From assembly GCF_041355105.1 (NCBI RefSeq), contig NZ_JBFUPK010000001.1:682001-746000 (forward strand): a stretch of 64,000 nucleotides of DNA. Direction: 5' to 3'. The stretch is from Terriglobus sp. RCC_193 (GTDB lineage Bacteria > Acidobacteriota > Terriglobia > Terriglobales > Acidobacteriaceae). Below are positions 23,806 to 30,940 of this stretch, one piece after another. Numbering within the stretch: the stretch's first letter is position 1; each line of letters opens with the position of its first letter. Made by a program: the position numbers and the translations under genes. The notes under the pieces are model-generated. The model had not been told where the DNA came from, made no database searches, and saw only the letters and a program-made list of their open reading frames with translations.

Positions 23806-24563
23806 ACCCCGCGAATGTATCCATGCCCGTGTTGCAATATCGGTTTATTGCGATGAGTGCAGGCGTTCTGCTGCTGCTGGGCGCAGTTCTTATGCATGGG
23901 CAGGCGAAGCCGATTACTGCGGCCAATGCGACGCGTTCCGCAAAAGATCCGGCCGTTGGCTCATTGGATGAATATCTGCGAAAGGTGCACGCGGAATCGA
24001 TGGCAAACCAGCCTGCGGCTGGCGCTATCTGGACAGAGGGAAGTCGTTTTTCTCGGCTTGCCGCAGATGTGCGTGCGCTGCAGACGCATGATCTGGTGCA
24101 GGTGGTGGTCTCAGAAGGTCTGCAGTCATCGACGGACGGAACGGTAAAGGGAAGCCGGTCGTCTTCTGCAAGTTCCGCAGTCTCGTCGCTTTTTCAAAAA
24201 CTATCTGCTGCCTCGGCGGCGCAGAATTTAGTCAACATGAATGCGCAGTCTGCATTGAATGCGCAGGGACAGAGCGCGAACAACTCCTCCTTAACCACAG
24301 TGCTTGGTGGTGAAGTGGTGGAGGTACTGCCGAATGGGATGTTGTTGATTGAGGCAGCTCGCCAGGTGGAGTTCAGTCAGCAGACGCAGACAGTGGTATT
24401 GCGTGGGCTGGTGCGACCGGAGGATATCTCACAGGCGAATCGTGTTCTTTCCACTTCCATCAGCGACCTGACGTTGCAGGTGCGCGGTCACGGTATTGTC
24501 ACAGATTACACACATCGGCCAAACGTCCTGGTGCGTCTGCTGCAGCGCGCACTCATTTTCTGA
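23802..24563 (+). CDS. flgH: flagellar L-ring protein FlgH without a lipobox
   Basis: FlgH forms the outer-membrane L ring. The 253-residue product has the family core (IWTEGSRFSRLAADVRAL, DLVQVVVSE, NSSLTTVLGGEVVEVLPNG, LVRPEDISQANRVLSTSISD). FlgH is normally a lipoprotein, but the N-terminal hydrophobic stretch here (AMSAGVLLLLGAVLMHGQA) contains no cysteine, so a type I signal peptide is expected. The start is GTG at 23802 (GTGA overlap with flgA); ATG codons at 23820 and 23853 are alternatives, and none introduces a lipobox. Confidence 0.92.
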   Translation: MNPANVSMPVLQYRFIAMSAGVLLLLGAVLMHGQAKPITAANATRSAKDPAVGSLDEYLRKVHAESMANQPAAGAIWTEGSRFSRLAADVRALQTHDLVQVVVSEGLQSSTDGTVKGSRSSSASSAVSSLFQKLSAASAAQNLVNMNAQSALNAQGQSANNSSLTTVLGGEVVEVLPNGMLLIEAARQVEFSQQTQTVVLRGLVRPEDISQANRVLSTSISDLTLQVRGHGIVTDYTHRPNVLVRLLQRALIF

Positions 24564-24567
24564 ACCT

Positions 24568-25698
24568 ATGACTTGCTCACGTACATTCCGAGTTATCGCA
24601 ACATTCGCATTGCTGCTGATGATGCAGCGTTGCCTCCTTGCAGATCCCGTTCCCACTGCGGTGCAGCGGCAGGCACGCATTAAGGACATTGCATCCATTG
24701 AGGGGATCCGCGAAAACCAGCTTGTGGGTTATGGCATTGTCGTGGGCCTGAATGGGACGGGGGATAGTCAGCAGACGGCGTTCCCCGCACAGACACTGGC
24801 TGCGACTTTGTTGCGCATGGGGGTCAGTATCCCGGCGACTTCGATCCGCGTACAGAATATGGCGGCTGTCTTTATCTCGGCGTCGCTGCCACCATTTGCT
24901 CGATCGGGAACGCGGATTGACCTGACTGTTTCTTCTGCTGGTGACGCTCGCAGCCTGGAGGGCGGGCTTCTTTTGATGACACCGCTTTATGGCGCTGACG
25001 GCAAGATTTACGCAGAAGCACAGGGGCCGCTTGTGCTTGGTGGTTACTCCGTTTCTGCCAATGGAAACACTAAGTCGATGAATCACCCAACGACGGCACG
25101 TGTTCCGCAGGGAGGTTCGGTGGAACGCGGTGTTGCTCTGGAGATTGCGGGTAAAACAAGTTTCATGTTCCTGCTGCAGGATGCGGATTTTCGCAGTGCG
25201 GAGTCGGTTGCGTCTGCGATCAACAAAGAATTGGGCCGTACCGCGGCACATGCGATCAACAGTCGCAGCGTGGAGCTGCAGGTGAAATCTGGAGAAGATG
25301 TGCCTGAGCTGCTTTCACGCGTGGAAGCGATTGAGGTCGCACTGTATCCCAAAGCGAAGGTTGTGGTGAATGAACGCACCGGAACGGTGGTCATTGGAGG
25401 CAACGTGGTGTTGCAGCCGGCATCGATTCTGCATGGTGGTCTTGCAGTGAACATCGTGAGCGAATTTGAAGTGTCGCAGCCCAATTCGTTTTCGCAGGGA
25501 CAGACGAAGGTGGTGCAGCAGACGCAGGTAGATGTGAAGGATAAGCCGGTGAATCGCATCGACCTGAAGGGTGGGTCCACCGTGGAGGACCTGGTGCGTA
25601 GCCTGCAGATGATCGGCGCGTCAGCGCGTGATGTAATTTCCATTCTCCAGGCGATGAAGTCAGCCGGAGCGATGGAAGCAGAGATCGAGGTGCTGTGA
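24568..25698 (+). CDS. flgI: flagellar P-ring protein FlgI
   Basis: FlgI forms the P ring in the peptidoglycan layer. The 376-residue protein has a signal peptide (FALLLMMQRCLLADP) and the conserved body: RIKDIASIEGIRENQLVGYG, VVGLNGTGDSQQT, FPAQTLAATLLRMGV, VVVNERTGTVVIGGNV, LVRSLQMIGASARDVISIL. ATG 24568 is the first start that gives a normal signal peptide; it lies 5 bases after the flgH stop. The stop shares a base with the flgJ ATG. Confidence 0.97.
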   Translation: MTCSRTFRVIATFALLLMMQRCLLADPVPTAVQRQARIKDIASIEGIRENQLVGYGIVVGLNGTGDSQQTAFPAQTLAATLLRMGVSIPATSIRVQNMAAVFISASLPPFARSGTRIDLTVSSAGDARSLEGGLLLMTPLYGADGKIYAEAQGPLVLGGYSVSANGNTKSMNHPTTARVPQGGSVERGVALEIAGKTSFMFLLQDADFRSAESVASAINKELGRTAAHAINSRSVELQVKSGEDVPELLSRVEAIEVALYPKAKVVVNERTGTVVIGGNVVLQPASILHGGLAVNIVSEFEVSQPNSFSQGQTKVVQQTQVDVKDKPVNRIDLKGGSTVEDLVRSLQMIGASARDVISILQAMKSAGAMEAEIEVL

Positions 25699-26003
25699 TG
25701 ATTTCACGGGGGTCGGTCGTCAATACACAAACAGACACTGCTTCGAATGCGATACGCCATACGAAGCTGGTGCATGCGGCACAGCAGTTTGAAGCAGTGA
25801 TGATGGGCGAGTTAATGAAGCCGCTGGGGAGCGGTGCGGCCATCGGAGAGGATGCTGATGAAAGCTCGTCCAATCCTATGCAGAGCTATGGCGTGGAAGC
25901 GATGGCAGGGGCATTGGCGCGTTCTGGAGCGCTGGGCTTTGCGGACAAGATGGTGAAAGCCGTGGAATCGCACGAGCAGAAAAATGTTGCCACAACCACC
26001 TAA
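25698..26003 (+). CDS. flgJ: rod-binding protein FlgJ, N-terminal domain only
   Basis: A 101-residue protein with the rod-binding (Rod_bind) motif AAQQFEAVMMGELMKPLG and GVEAMAGALARSGALGFADKM. Enteric FlgJ continues into a muramidase domain; that part is absent, as in many non-enteric bacteria, so a separate peptidoglycan hydrolase is needed to open the wall for the rod. Its stop codon TAA is also the start of the TAAA box of the flgM sigma28 promoter. Confidence 0.9.
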   Translation: MISRGSVVNTQTDTASNAIRHTKLVHAAQQFEAVMMGELMKPLGSGAAIGEDADESSSNPMQSYGVEAMAGALARSGALGFADKMVKAVESHEQKNVATTT

Positions 26004-26027
26004 AGTTCTTTCGCAAGGAGCCGATAT
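26001..26027 (+). promoter_or_regulatory. sigma28 (FliA) promoter of flgM-flgN-flgK-flgL
   Basis: TAAA (26001-26004), exactly 15 bases, GCCGATAT (26020-26027): one base from the sigma28 consensus TAAA-N15-GCCGATAA. The predicted start at about 26034 leaves a short leader before the flgM ATG at 26049. The TAAA box overlaps the flgJ stop codon. Confidence 0.85.
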
Positions 26028-26048
26028 GCAGGAGAAAGGGGACTCGCA

Positions 26049-26351
26049 ATGGCGCAGATGAATGGGATCGGAAGCAATGCACTGACGAACGGAGTGGTTG
26101 ACCGGACGGACCGCACGCCACAAACGGATAAACCGTCCAGGTCAACCGCTGTGGATGCTACGAAAACACAGGCATCGCAGGATGTGGCCAGTTTCAGCGG
26201 CGCAGGCAGTGTGTTGGCTGTGGCATCTGCCAATACCGACGATGTACGTACGGATCGCGTGGCATCTCTGAAAGCGGCGGTCGATTCCGGCAACTATAAC
26301 GTTCCTGCCGATGCTGTGGCGGATAAGCTCTTGAGTTCAATGTTGGAATAG
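26049..26351 (+). CDS. flgM: anti-sigma28 factor FlgM
   Basis: FlgM binds FliA and is exported once the hook is finished, releasing late gene expression. The 100-residue protein has a disordered, Thr/Asp-rich N-terminal half and the FlgM C-terminal helix pair (VRTDRVASLKAAVDSGNY, VPADAVADKLLSSML). It lies directly after a sigma28 promoter, which gives the usual feedback loop. The gap to the next gene is two bases. Confidence 0.93.
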   Translation: MAQMNGIGSNALTNGVVDRTDRTPQTDKPSRSTAVDATKTQASQDVASFSGAGSVLAVASANTDDVRTDRVASLKAAVDSGNYNVPADAVADKLLSSMLE

Positions 26352-26353
26352 GT

Positions 26354-26587
26354 ATGCACACACTGATTCAGGCAGCATCACGCGCTCTTGTCCAACAGGA
26401 TGCGGACGAGTTGGAACGTCTGGTAGAGGCTGCCCTGGCACAAAGCGTTCATCCATTGAGTCTGAACTTACGCGAGTTATCCAATGCTACGGATGTTCTT
26501 GCACGGCAGGTGCGTGTGGCGGAAGTGCATCTGGGGATCTCATCACAGCTACCCACGCAGAAAGAGCACAACCCATGGGCACTTTAA
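26354..26587 (+). CDS. small helical protein in the flgN position
   Basis: A 77-residue helical protein between flgM and flgK, where flgN (the export chaperone for FlgK and FlgL) normally stands. Its start is two bases after the flgM stop and its end overlaps flgK by 13 bases. The composition (Leu/Ala/Glu-rich helices, ELERLVEAALAQ, LRELSNATDVLARQV) is compatible with FlgN, but it is about half the normal length of 140 residues and I cannot see a diagnostic motif. A shortened chaperone is inference from position. Confidence 0.55.
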   Translation: MHTLIQAASRALVQQDADELERLVEAALAQSVHPLSLNLRELSNATDVLARQVRVAEVHLGISSQLPTQKEHNPWAL

Positions 26588-27930
26588 TTGGTCTTCTGCA
26601 TCTCAGCTCAAGCGCGCTGGCTGCAGACCAGGTGGCGCTTTCTGCGACTGCATCCAACATCAGCAATCAAAATACCGATGGTTACACGCGCCGTGTTGCC
26701 AGCTTTTCCAGCTCGGATATGGTGAATGTGAGCGGCATTTCGACCAGTTCTGGTGTGACTGCGACCGTGACCGCTCAGCGAGACCGTGTTCTGCAACGAT
26801 CTTTGCAGCAGGCTACGGAAGCTTCGAGTGCCAGCAGCGCGCGCGCTACTGCGCTGGATAATGTACAGTCGCTGTTCACGATCGATAGCTCCGGTGCTGA
26901 CGCATCCGGGATTGGTGCGGCGATCAGTGACTTCTTTAACAGCGTAACGTCGCTTGCATCGTCGGCTTCAGACACGAATGCTCGGCAGACTGCCTATACC
27001 GCTGCGCAGGCGCTGGTAACGACGATGAATCGGACGGCATCGCAACTGGCATCGCAGACGGCATCGCTCAATCAACAGATTGGTACGTCTGTGGATCAGG
27101 TCAACAGTCTTCTCAGCAATATTGCATCGTTGAACAAACAGATTCAGCAAACGGGCGGCCAGGATACGAGTGGCTTGCAGGATCAGCGCGACCAGGCGGT
27201 TCTCTCGCTTGCAAAGCTGGTGGATGTGAATACGGTCACGGCAACGGATGGCACGGTGAATCTTTCACTGTCAGACGGGACGCCCCTGTTGAACGGAACG
27301 CAAGCGATCAACCTGAGTACAGCTACGGTGAATGGCAACGTACACATTCTTTCCAATGGAAATGACGTTACCGGTTCGATTCTGTCGGGCAGTATCGGTG
27401 GTTTGCTGCAGGTTCGTGATCAGGATATTCCTGCCGTGCAGCAACAACTGGACACGGTCGTATCGGCGATTGCATCTGCGGTGAATACTCAGAACGCCAG
27501 CGGAACTGACGCAAGCGGGAATGCTGGAGGAGATATTTTCTCTGGCAATACTGCGGCAACACTGAAGCTGGCCATCAGCAGTGGCGATGGTATTGCCACA
27601 TCTTCGGATGGGAGCAATGCCGCGGCGATTGGGGCAGTTGCATCGCAGGCAATTGTAGGATCGCTGACGGCGTCTGGAGCTTTCTCCTCAATGATCACAT
27701 CGCTGGGGCAAACGGTATCCTCTGTCAGCACAACCAAATCCGCGAACGATGCCGTGCTGGCACAAACCTCGACGCAGGTGGCGAATGTGTCGGGTGTTTC
27801 GCTGGATACGGAAGCTGCCAATCTCACACAGTATCAGCGGGCGTATGAAGCGGCGGCGAAGGTTATGTCCATTGTGAATGAACTGATGGCACAGGCGATT
27901 AATCTCGGCCAGCAGACGACGGTGTCGTAA
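26575..27930 (+). CDS. flgK: hook-filament junction protein FlgK (HAP1)
   Basis: FlgK is the first of two adaptor proteins between hook and filament. The 451-residue protein has the N-terminal signature (LHLSSSALAADQVALSATAS followed by NISNQNTDGYTRR), the coiled region around residues 150-200 (LNQQIGTSVDQVNSLLSNIA, LNKQIQ, LQDQRDQAVLSLAKLVDVNT), and the C-terminal EAANLTQYQRAYEAAAKVM motif. It is under the flgM sigma28 promoter. Confidence 0.96.
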   Translation: MGTLIGLLHLSSSALAADQVALSATASNISNQNTDGYTRRVASFSSSDMVNVSGISTSSGVTATVTAQRDRVLQRSLQQATEASSASSARATALDNVQSLFTIDSSGADASGIGAAISDFFNSVTSLASSASDTNARQTAYTAAQALVTTMNRTASQLASQTASLNQQIGTSVDQVNSLLSNIASLNKQIQQTGGQDTSGLQDQRDQAVLSLAKLVDVNTVTATDGTVNLSLSDGTPLLNGTQAINLSTATVNGNVHILSNGNDVTGSILSGSIGGLLQVRDQDIPAVQQQLDTVVSAIASAVNTQNASGTDASGNAGGDIFSGNTAATLKLAISSGDGIATSSDGSNAAAIGAVASQAIVGSLTASGAFSSMITSLGQTVSSVSTTKSANDAVLAQTSTQVANVSGVSLDTEAANLTQYQRAYEAAAKVMSIVNELMAQAINLGQQTTVS

Positions 27931-27953
27931 TGCGGCCAGCAGGAGAATGACCC

Positions 27954-28835
27954 ATGTTGAATAGCACCACATCATTGCAGCAGATGCTGTCATCCCTATC
28001 GAACCTGAGCGATCAACAGACTCGCATCTCGCAGGAGATGTCTTCTGGACTTCGTATCACGTCACTGGGAGATGATCCTGTAGCGTCGGGCCAGGCGGTA
28101 ACGATGGCCGATACATTGCGGCAGGACGCAGCATTTCTGTCCACGGCCAACAGCGCTACCAATCGTATGCAGACTGCAGATACTGCTTTGGGGTCGGTTG
28201 TGTCGCAGCTAACATCCGCGATCAGTACCGCGACAGGCGCGTTGAGCGGCACTGGAAATGCAACAACGCGTGCCGTAGCTGCGCAATCGCTGGCTTCTAT
28301 TCGCGACACGATAGTCTCACTTGCCAATAGCAGTTATGGCGGAGCTTATCTGTTCTCCGGATCTTCTACCGCAACTCCTTTTACGGAAGATGCTTCGGGA
28401 AATGTAACTTATACCGGAAATAACGACGCGACAAGTGTCGCACTGACATCGGGCGGCACGGTGAGCACCTCTCTTGCAGGGAGTAGTATTTTCACGGCAT
28501 CCGGAGCGTCGGTCTTTGACGCTTTGAACAACATCATTACGGCATTGCAGAGCGGAACATCGACAGATCCAGCATCGCTTGTGGGCGGACTACGGGATGC
28601 GTTGAATAATGTCATTTCGCAACGTGCCACTTTGAACTCCGCGCAGAGCCGGCTTTCGGGCGAGAGTGATTACATCACTGCCCAGAAGACGAATCTCCTG
28701 GCACAGCAATCGTCGCTGTTGTCTGCCGATACGCCAACGCTCGCAACGGAGCTTTCGGCAGTGACCACGCAGCGCTCCGCGTTGCTGAGTACGATCGCGG
28801 TGGTGCAAAAGGGAAGCCTCTTCGACTATCTCTAA
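27954..28835 (+). CDS. flgL: hook-filament junction protein FlgL (HAP3)
   Basis: FlgL is the second junction protein, related to flagellin. The 293-residue product has the flagellin-like N terminus (SNLSDQQTRISQEMSSGLRI, SLGDDPVASGQA) and a matching C-terminal helix. CAGGAGA precedes the ATG. It ends the flagellar block; no filament or cap gene follows. The TCTAACAGCGG after the stop is followed by a 7-bp hairpin (28846-28852 with 28865-28871) without a T-run. Confidence 0.94.
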   Translation: MLNSTTSLQQMLSSLSNLSDQQTRISQEMSSGLRITSLGDDPVASGQAVTMADTLRQDAAFLSTANSATNRMQTADTALGSVVSQLTSAISTATGALSGTGNATTRAVAAQSLASIRDTIVSLANSSYGGAYLFSGSSTATPFTEDASGNVTYTGNNDATSVALTSGGTVSTSLAGSSIFTASGASVFDALNNIITALQSGTSTDPASLVGGLRDALNNVISQRATLNSAQSRLSGESDYITAQKTNLLAQQSSLLSADTPTLATELSAVTTQRSALLSTIAVVQKGSLFDYL

Positions 28836-28874
28836 CAGCGGCGTGATGCCGATATCCGGTACACTCGGCATGTG

Positions 28875-29099
28875 ATGGGCGCGCTCAGTTTTCTATGGAA
28901 CAGCACACGCGGTGCAAGACTGCGTCCGTGGCGCAGTCCTTACCTGCTATGGCGTATTGAGACCTATTCAGGCATGCATGCCGAGGAGATTGGTGCGAAG
29001 GATGTGATGCGCTTCCTCTGGCAGGAGAAGTGGCAGTTCCTGCGGTTTCTTCGCTGGACAGAAGAGATCCGCAAAGAGAGCAAAACCCCACATGCCTGA
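28875..29099 (+). CDS. small basic protein of unknown function, coupled to the xylanase gene
   Basis: A 74-residue protein rich in Trp, Arg and aromatic residues (SFLWNSTRGARLRPWRSPYL, RIETYSGMHAEEI, WQEKWQFLRFLRWTEEI). No membrane segment or known domain is visible. The start is ATG 28875 (a GTG three bases earlier is possible). It overlaps the start of the GH10 gene by 8 bases, which argues that it is translated and co-expressed. I do not recognise it; the conserved-looking Trp/Arg pattern suggests a nucleic-acid or protein-binding role at most. Confidence 0.65.
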   Translation: MGALSFLWNSTRGARLRPWRSPYLLWRIETYSGMHAEEIGAKDVMRFLWQEKWQFLRFLRWTEEIRKESKTPHA

Positions 29100-30297
29100 G
29101 GTGCGTTCCTTGAGCCGTAGAGAGTTGCTCCAGGGTGCAGTGGCCTCTGCCGCTATGGTTGCGGTGACTGGATGCGGCCCAAAGAGGACGACTGGCTCCA
29201 GGTATGGATTGCCAGGAGTGGACGTGAGCGGGGCTCACTCTTTGAAGGCACACGCGATGGATGCGCGTATGCTCTTTGGTTTCGCGGTGAATACGCAGAA
29301 GCTGCGCGATGATACGGCCTATCGCGCTCTTATAGAACAGCAGTGCAGCATCATCGTCGCGGAGAATGCGATGAAATGGCGTGCGCTACGCCCGGCTATC
29401 GACCAATTTTCCTTTGCAGATGCGGATGCACTGGTGGAATTTGCTGCCCGGCGTCACATCCGTCTGCGCGGCCATAACCTTTGTTGGCATGAGGCGCTGC
29501 CGGAGTGGTTCTCGAAACAGGTGACGCAGGTGAATGCGCGCCAGTTGCTGCGGGACCATATCCGCACCGTTGCCGGTCGTTATGCCGGGCGGATGCATTC
29601 CTGGGATGTTGTGAACGAGGCGATCGAGGTGAAGGATGGCCGTCCAGATGGTCTTCGCAACACTCCCTGGCTGCAACTCATCGGCACGGATTACATCGAA
29701 ATGGCGTTTCGTGTGGCGCGAGACGCCGATCCGTCGGCGTTGTTGACCTATAACGAGTACGGGATTGAGCAGGAAACGCAGGAAGCCGCCAGGAAGCGGG
29801 CGGCGGTGTTGCTGATGCTGCGGCGGTTGAAGCAACGAAATGTGCCGTTGGACGCCGTTGGTATTCAGTCCCATTTGCAGGCGCAACCCTTGTATGGCTA
29901 TGGGGCTGGTTTGCAGCGGTTTGTGCAGGATTGCCGTGAGATGGGGCTGGAAGTCTTTATTACGGAACTGGATGTGAACGACCGGACGCTGCCTGCCGAT
30001 GTTGCAACGCGGGATATTGGCGTGGCCAATCGCTATCGCAGCTATCTGGATCTGCTGCTGCCGGAAAGAAATGTGACTGCTGTGCTGACATGGGGCGTTT
30101 CAGACGCGGGGACATGGCTCAACAACGGCAAGGACCGGGCGAGGGAAGACGGTTTACCCCAACGACCTCTGCTGTTTGACGGTCACCTGAAGGCGAAACC
30201 GGCATTTGCGGCAGTACGGGACGCTTTTGACACCCGGCGACCGACGGGTGCCTTGCAGGGTACTCCGCCGTCGCAGAAACCATTGCCAAAACTGTAG
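29092..30297 (+). CDS. secreted endo-1,4-beta-xylanase, glycoside hydrolase family 10
   Basis: GH10 enzymes cut internal beta-1,4 bonds of xylan with retention of configuration. The 401-residue protein has a twin-arginine-like N terminus (SRRELLQGAVASAAMVAV) ending in a lipobox-like VTGC, so it may be an exported lipoprotein. The TIM-barrel motifs are clear: NAMKW, RLRGHNLCWHEALPEWF, the acid/base glutamate in SWDVVNEAIE, and the nucleophile glutamate in VFITELDVNDR; TWGVSDAGTW near the end corresponds to the conserved WGxxD segment. It fits a plant-polymer-degrading soil bacterium. It begins inside the preceding small gene. Confidence 0.93.
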   Translation: MPEVRSLSRRELLQGAVASAAMVAVTGCGPKRTTGSRYGLPGVDVSGAHSLKAHAMDARMLFGFAVNTQKLRDDTAYRALIEQQCSIIVAENAMKWRALRPAIDQFSFADADALVEFAARRHIRLRGHNLCWHEALPEWFSKQVTQVNARQLLRDHIRTVAGRYAGRMHSWDVVNEAIEVKDGRPDGLRNTPWLQLIGTDYIEMAFRVARDADPSALLTYNEYGIEQETQEAARKRAAVLLMLRRLKQRNVPLDAVGIQSHLQAQPLYGYGAGLQRFVQDCREMGLEVFITELDVNDRTLPADVATRDIGVANRYRSYLDLLLPERNVTAVLTWGVSDAGTWLNNGKDRAREDGLPQRPLLFDGHLKAKPAFAAVRDAFDTRRPTGALQGTPPSQKPLPKL

Positions 30298-30304
30298 GTT
30301 GCCT

Positions 30305-30333
30305 TTGGCGAATCGTAATCCCGGTGGTATCCT
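30305..30333 (+). promoter_or_regulatory. probable sigma70 promoter of rpsO
   Basis: TTGGCG (30305-30310), 17 bases, TATCCT (30328-30333), with TGG immediately before the -10. It lies in the 86-base gap between the xylanase stop and rpsO. Confidence 0.45.
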
Positions 30334-30383
30334 GTTTCATAGACCAAATCGGCTTGATTGAATTTTAGGAGCACTACAAGACA

Positions 30384-30650
30384 GTGTTGGCAACAGTTAA
30401 AAAGAACGAGATCATCAGCAAGTATCGTGTGCACGATACCGATACCGGCAGCCCCGAAGTGCAGATCGCTATTCTGAGCGAGCGCATCGGTCAGTTGACC
30501 GAGCATTTCAAGACGCACAAGAAGGACCATGGTTCGCGCCGCGGCCTGCTGATGCTGGTATCCAAGCGCCGCAGCCTGCTGGATTACCTGAAGAAGAACG
30601 ACTCCGACCGCTATCGCGAAGTGATCGCAAAGCTCGGCATCCGTAAGTAA
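30384..30650 (+). CDS. rpsO: 30S ribosomal protein S15
   Basis: S15 binds 16S rRNA early in 30S assembly. The 88-residue protein has the family's conserved [38 protein letters not shown] and [10 protein letters not shown] blocks at the expected positions and the standard length. The start is GTG at 30384, with TTTAGGAG about 10 bases upstream. It pairs with pnp downstream, as in most bacteria. Confidence 0.98.
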   Translation: MLATVKKNEIISKYRVHDTDTGSPEVQIAILSERIGQLTEHFKTHKKDHGSRRGLLMLVSKRRSLLDYLKKNDSDRYREVIAKLGIRK

Positions 30651-30940
30651 ATCTTCCTTCAAGTTATTCCGAGGGCCGCTTCTCGTGCATTCGTTTATCG
30701 GGAGCACCGTATCTGTTGTGCCGGGACGTTTTCGTCCCGGCCACACGCTCTTTCACAGGAGCGTGAACGGTTGAGCCTACTCTTCGGCACATCCTGTGTT
30801 CCGTTCCGGATGTCGTCCGGAACTACCCCCGCATCGTTATTTTCAAGAATTTCGCGCCACGCAGGCCAGTGTGCCGTGCGTGCGCATGCGCTTGTCTGCG
30901 CAAATCCATTTCCATACATCACAAAGAGAGAAAACCCGCT
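30651..30940 (+). promoter_or_regulatory. rpsO-pnp intergenic leader with three hairpins
   Basis: Three stem-loops follow one another: GCCGGGACG (30720-30728) with CGTCCCGGC (30733-30741) around TTTT; CACGCTC (30744-30750) with GAGCGTG (30759-30765); GTTCCGGA (30803-30810) with TCCGGAAC (30816-30823). None is followed by a T-run. In other bacteria pnp leaders form RNase III substrates used for PNPase autoregulation, and this leader could work the same way. Confidence 0.6.

Noticed and set aside
25698-26003. FlgJ truncated by a frameshift
   Set aside because: Rod-binding-only FlgJ is common outside enterics, and a sigma28 promoter and flgM follow at once, leaving no muramidase remnant.
28833-28855. 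Second sigma28-like site after flgL (GCCGATAT at 28848)
   Set aside because: The -10 word fits but the only TAA[A/C] upstream is 11 bases away, not 15, and the next gene is not flagellar. The GCCGA is part of a hairpin.
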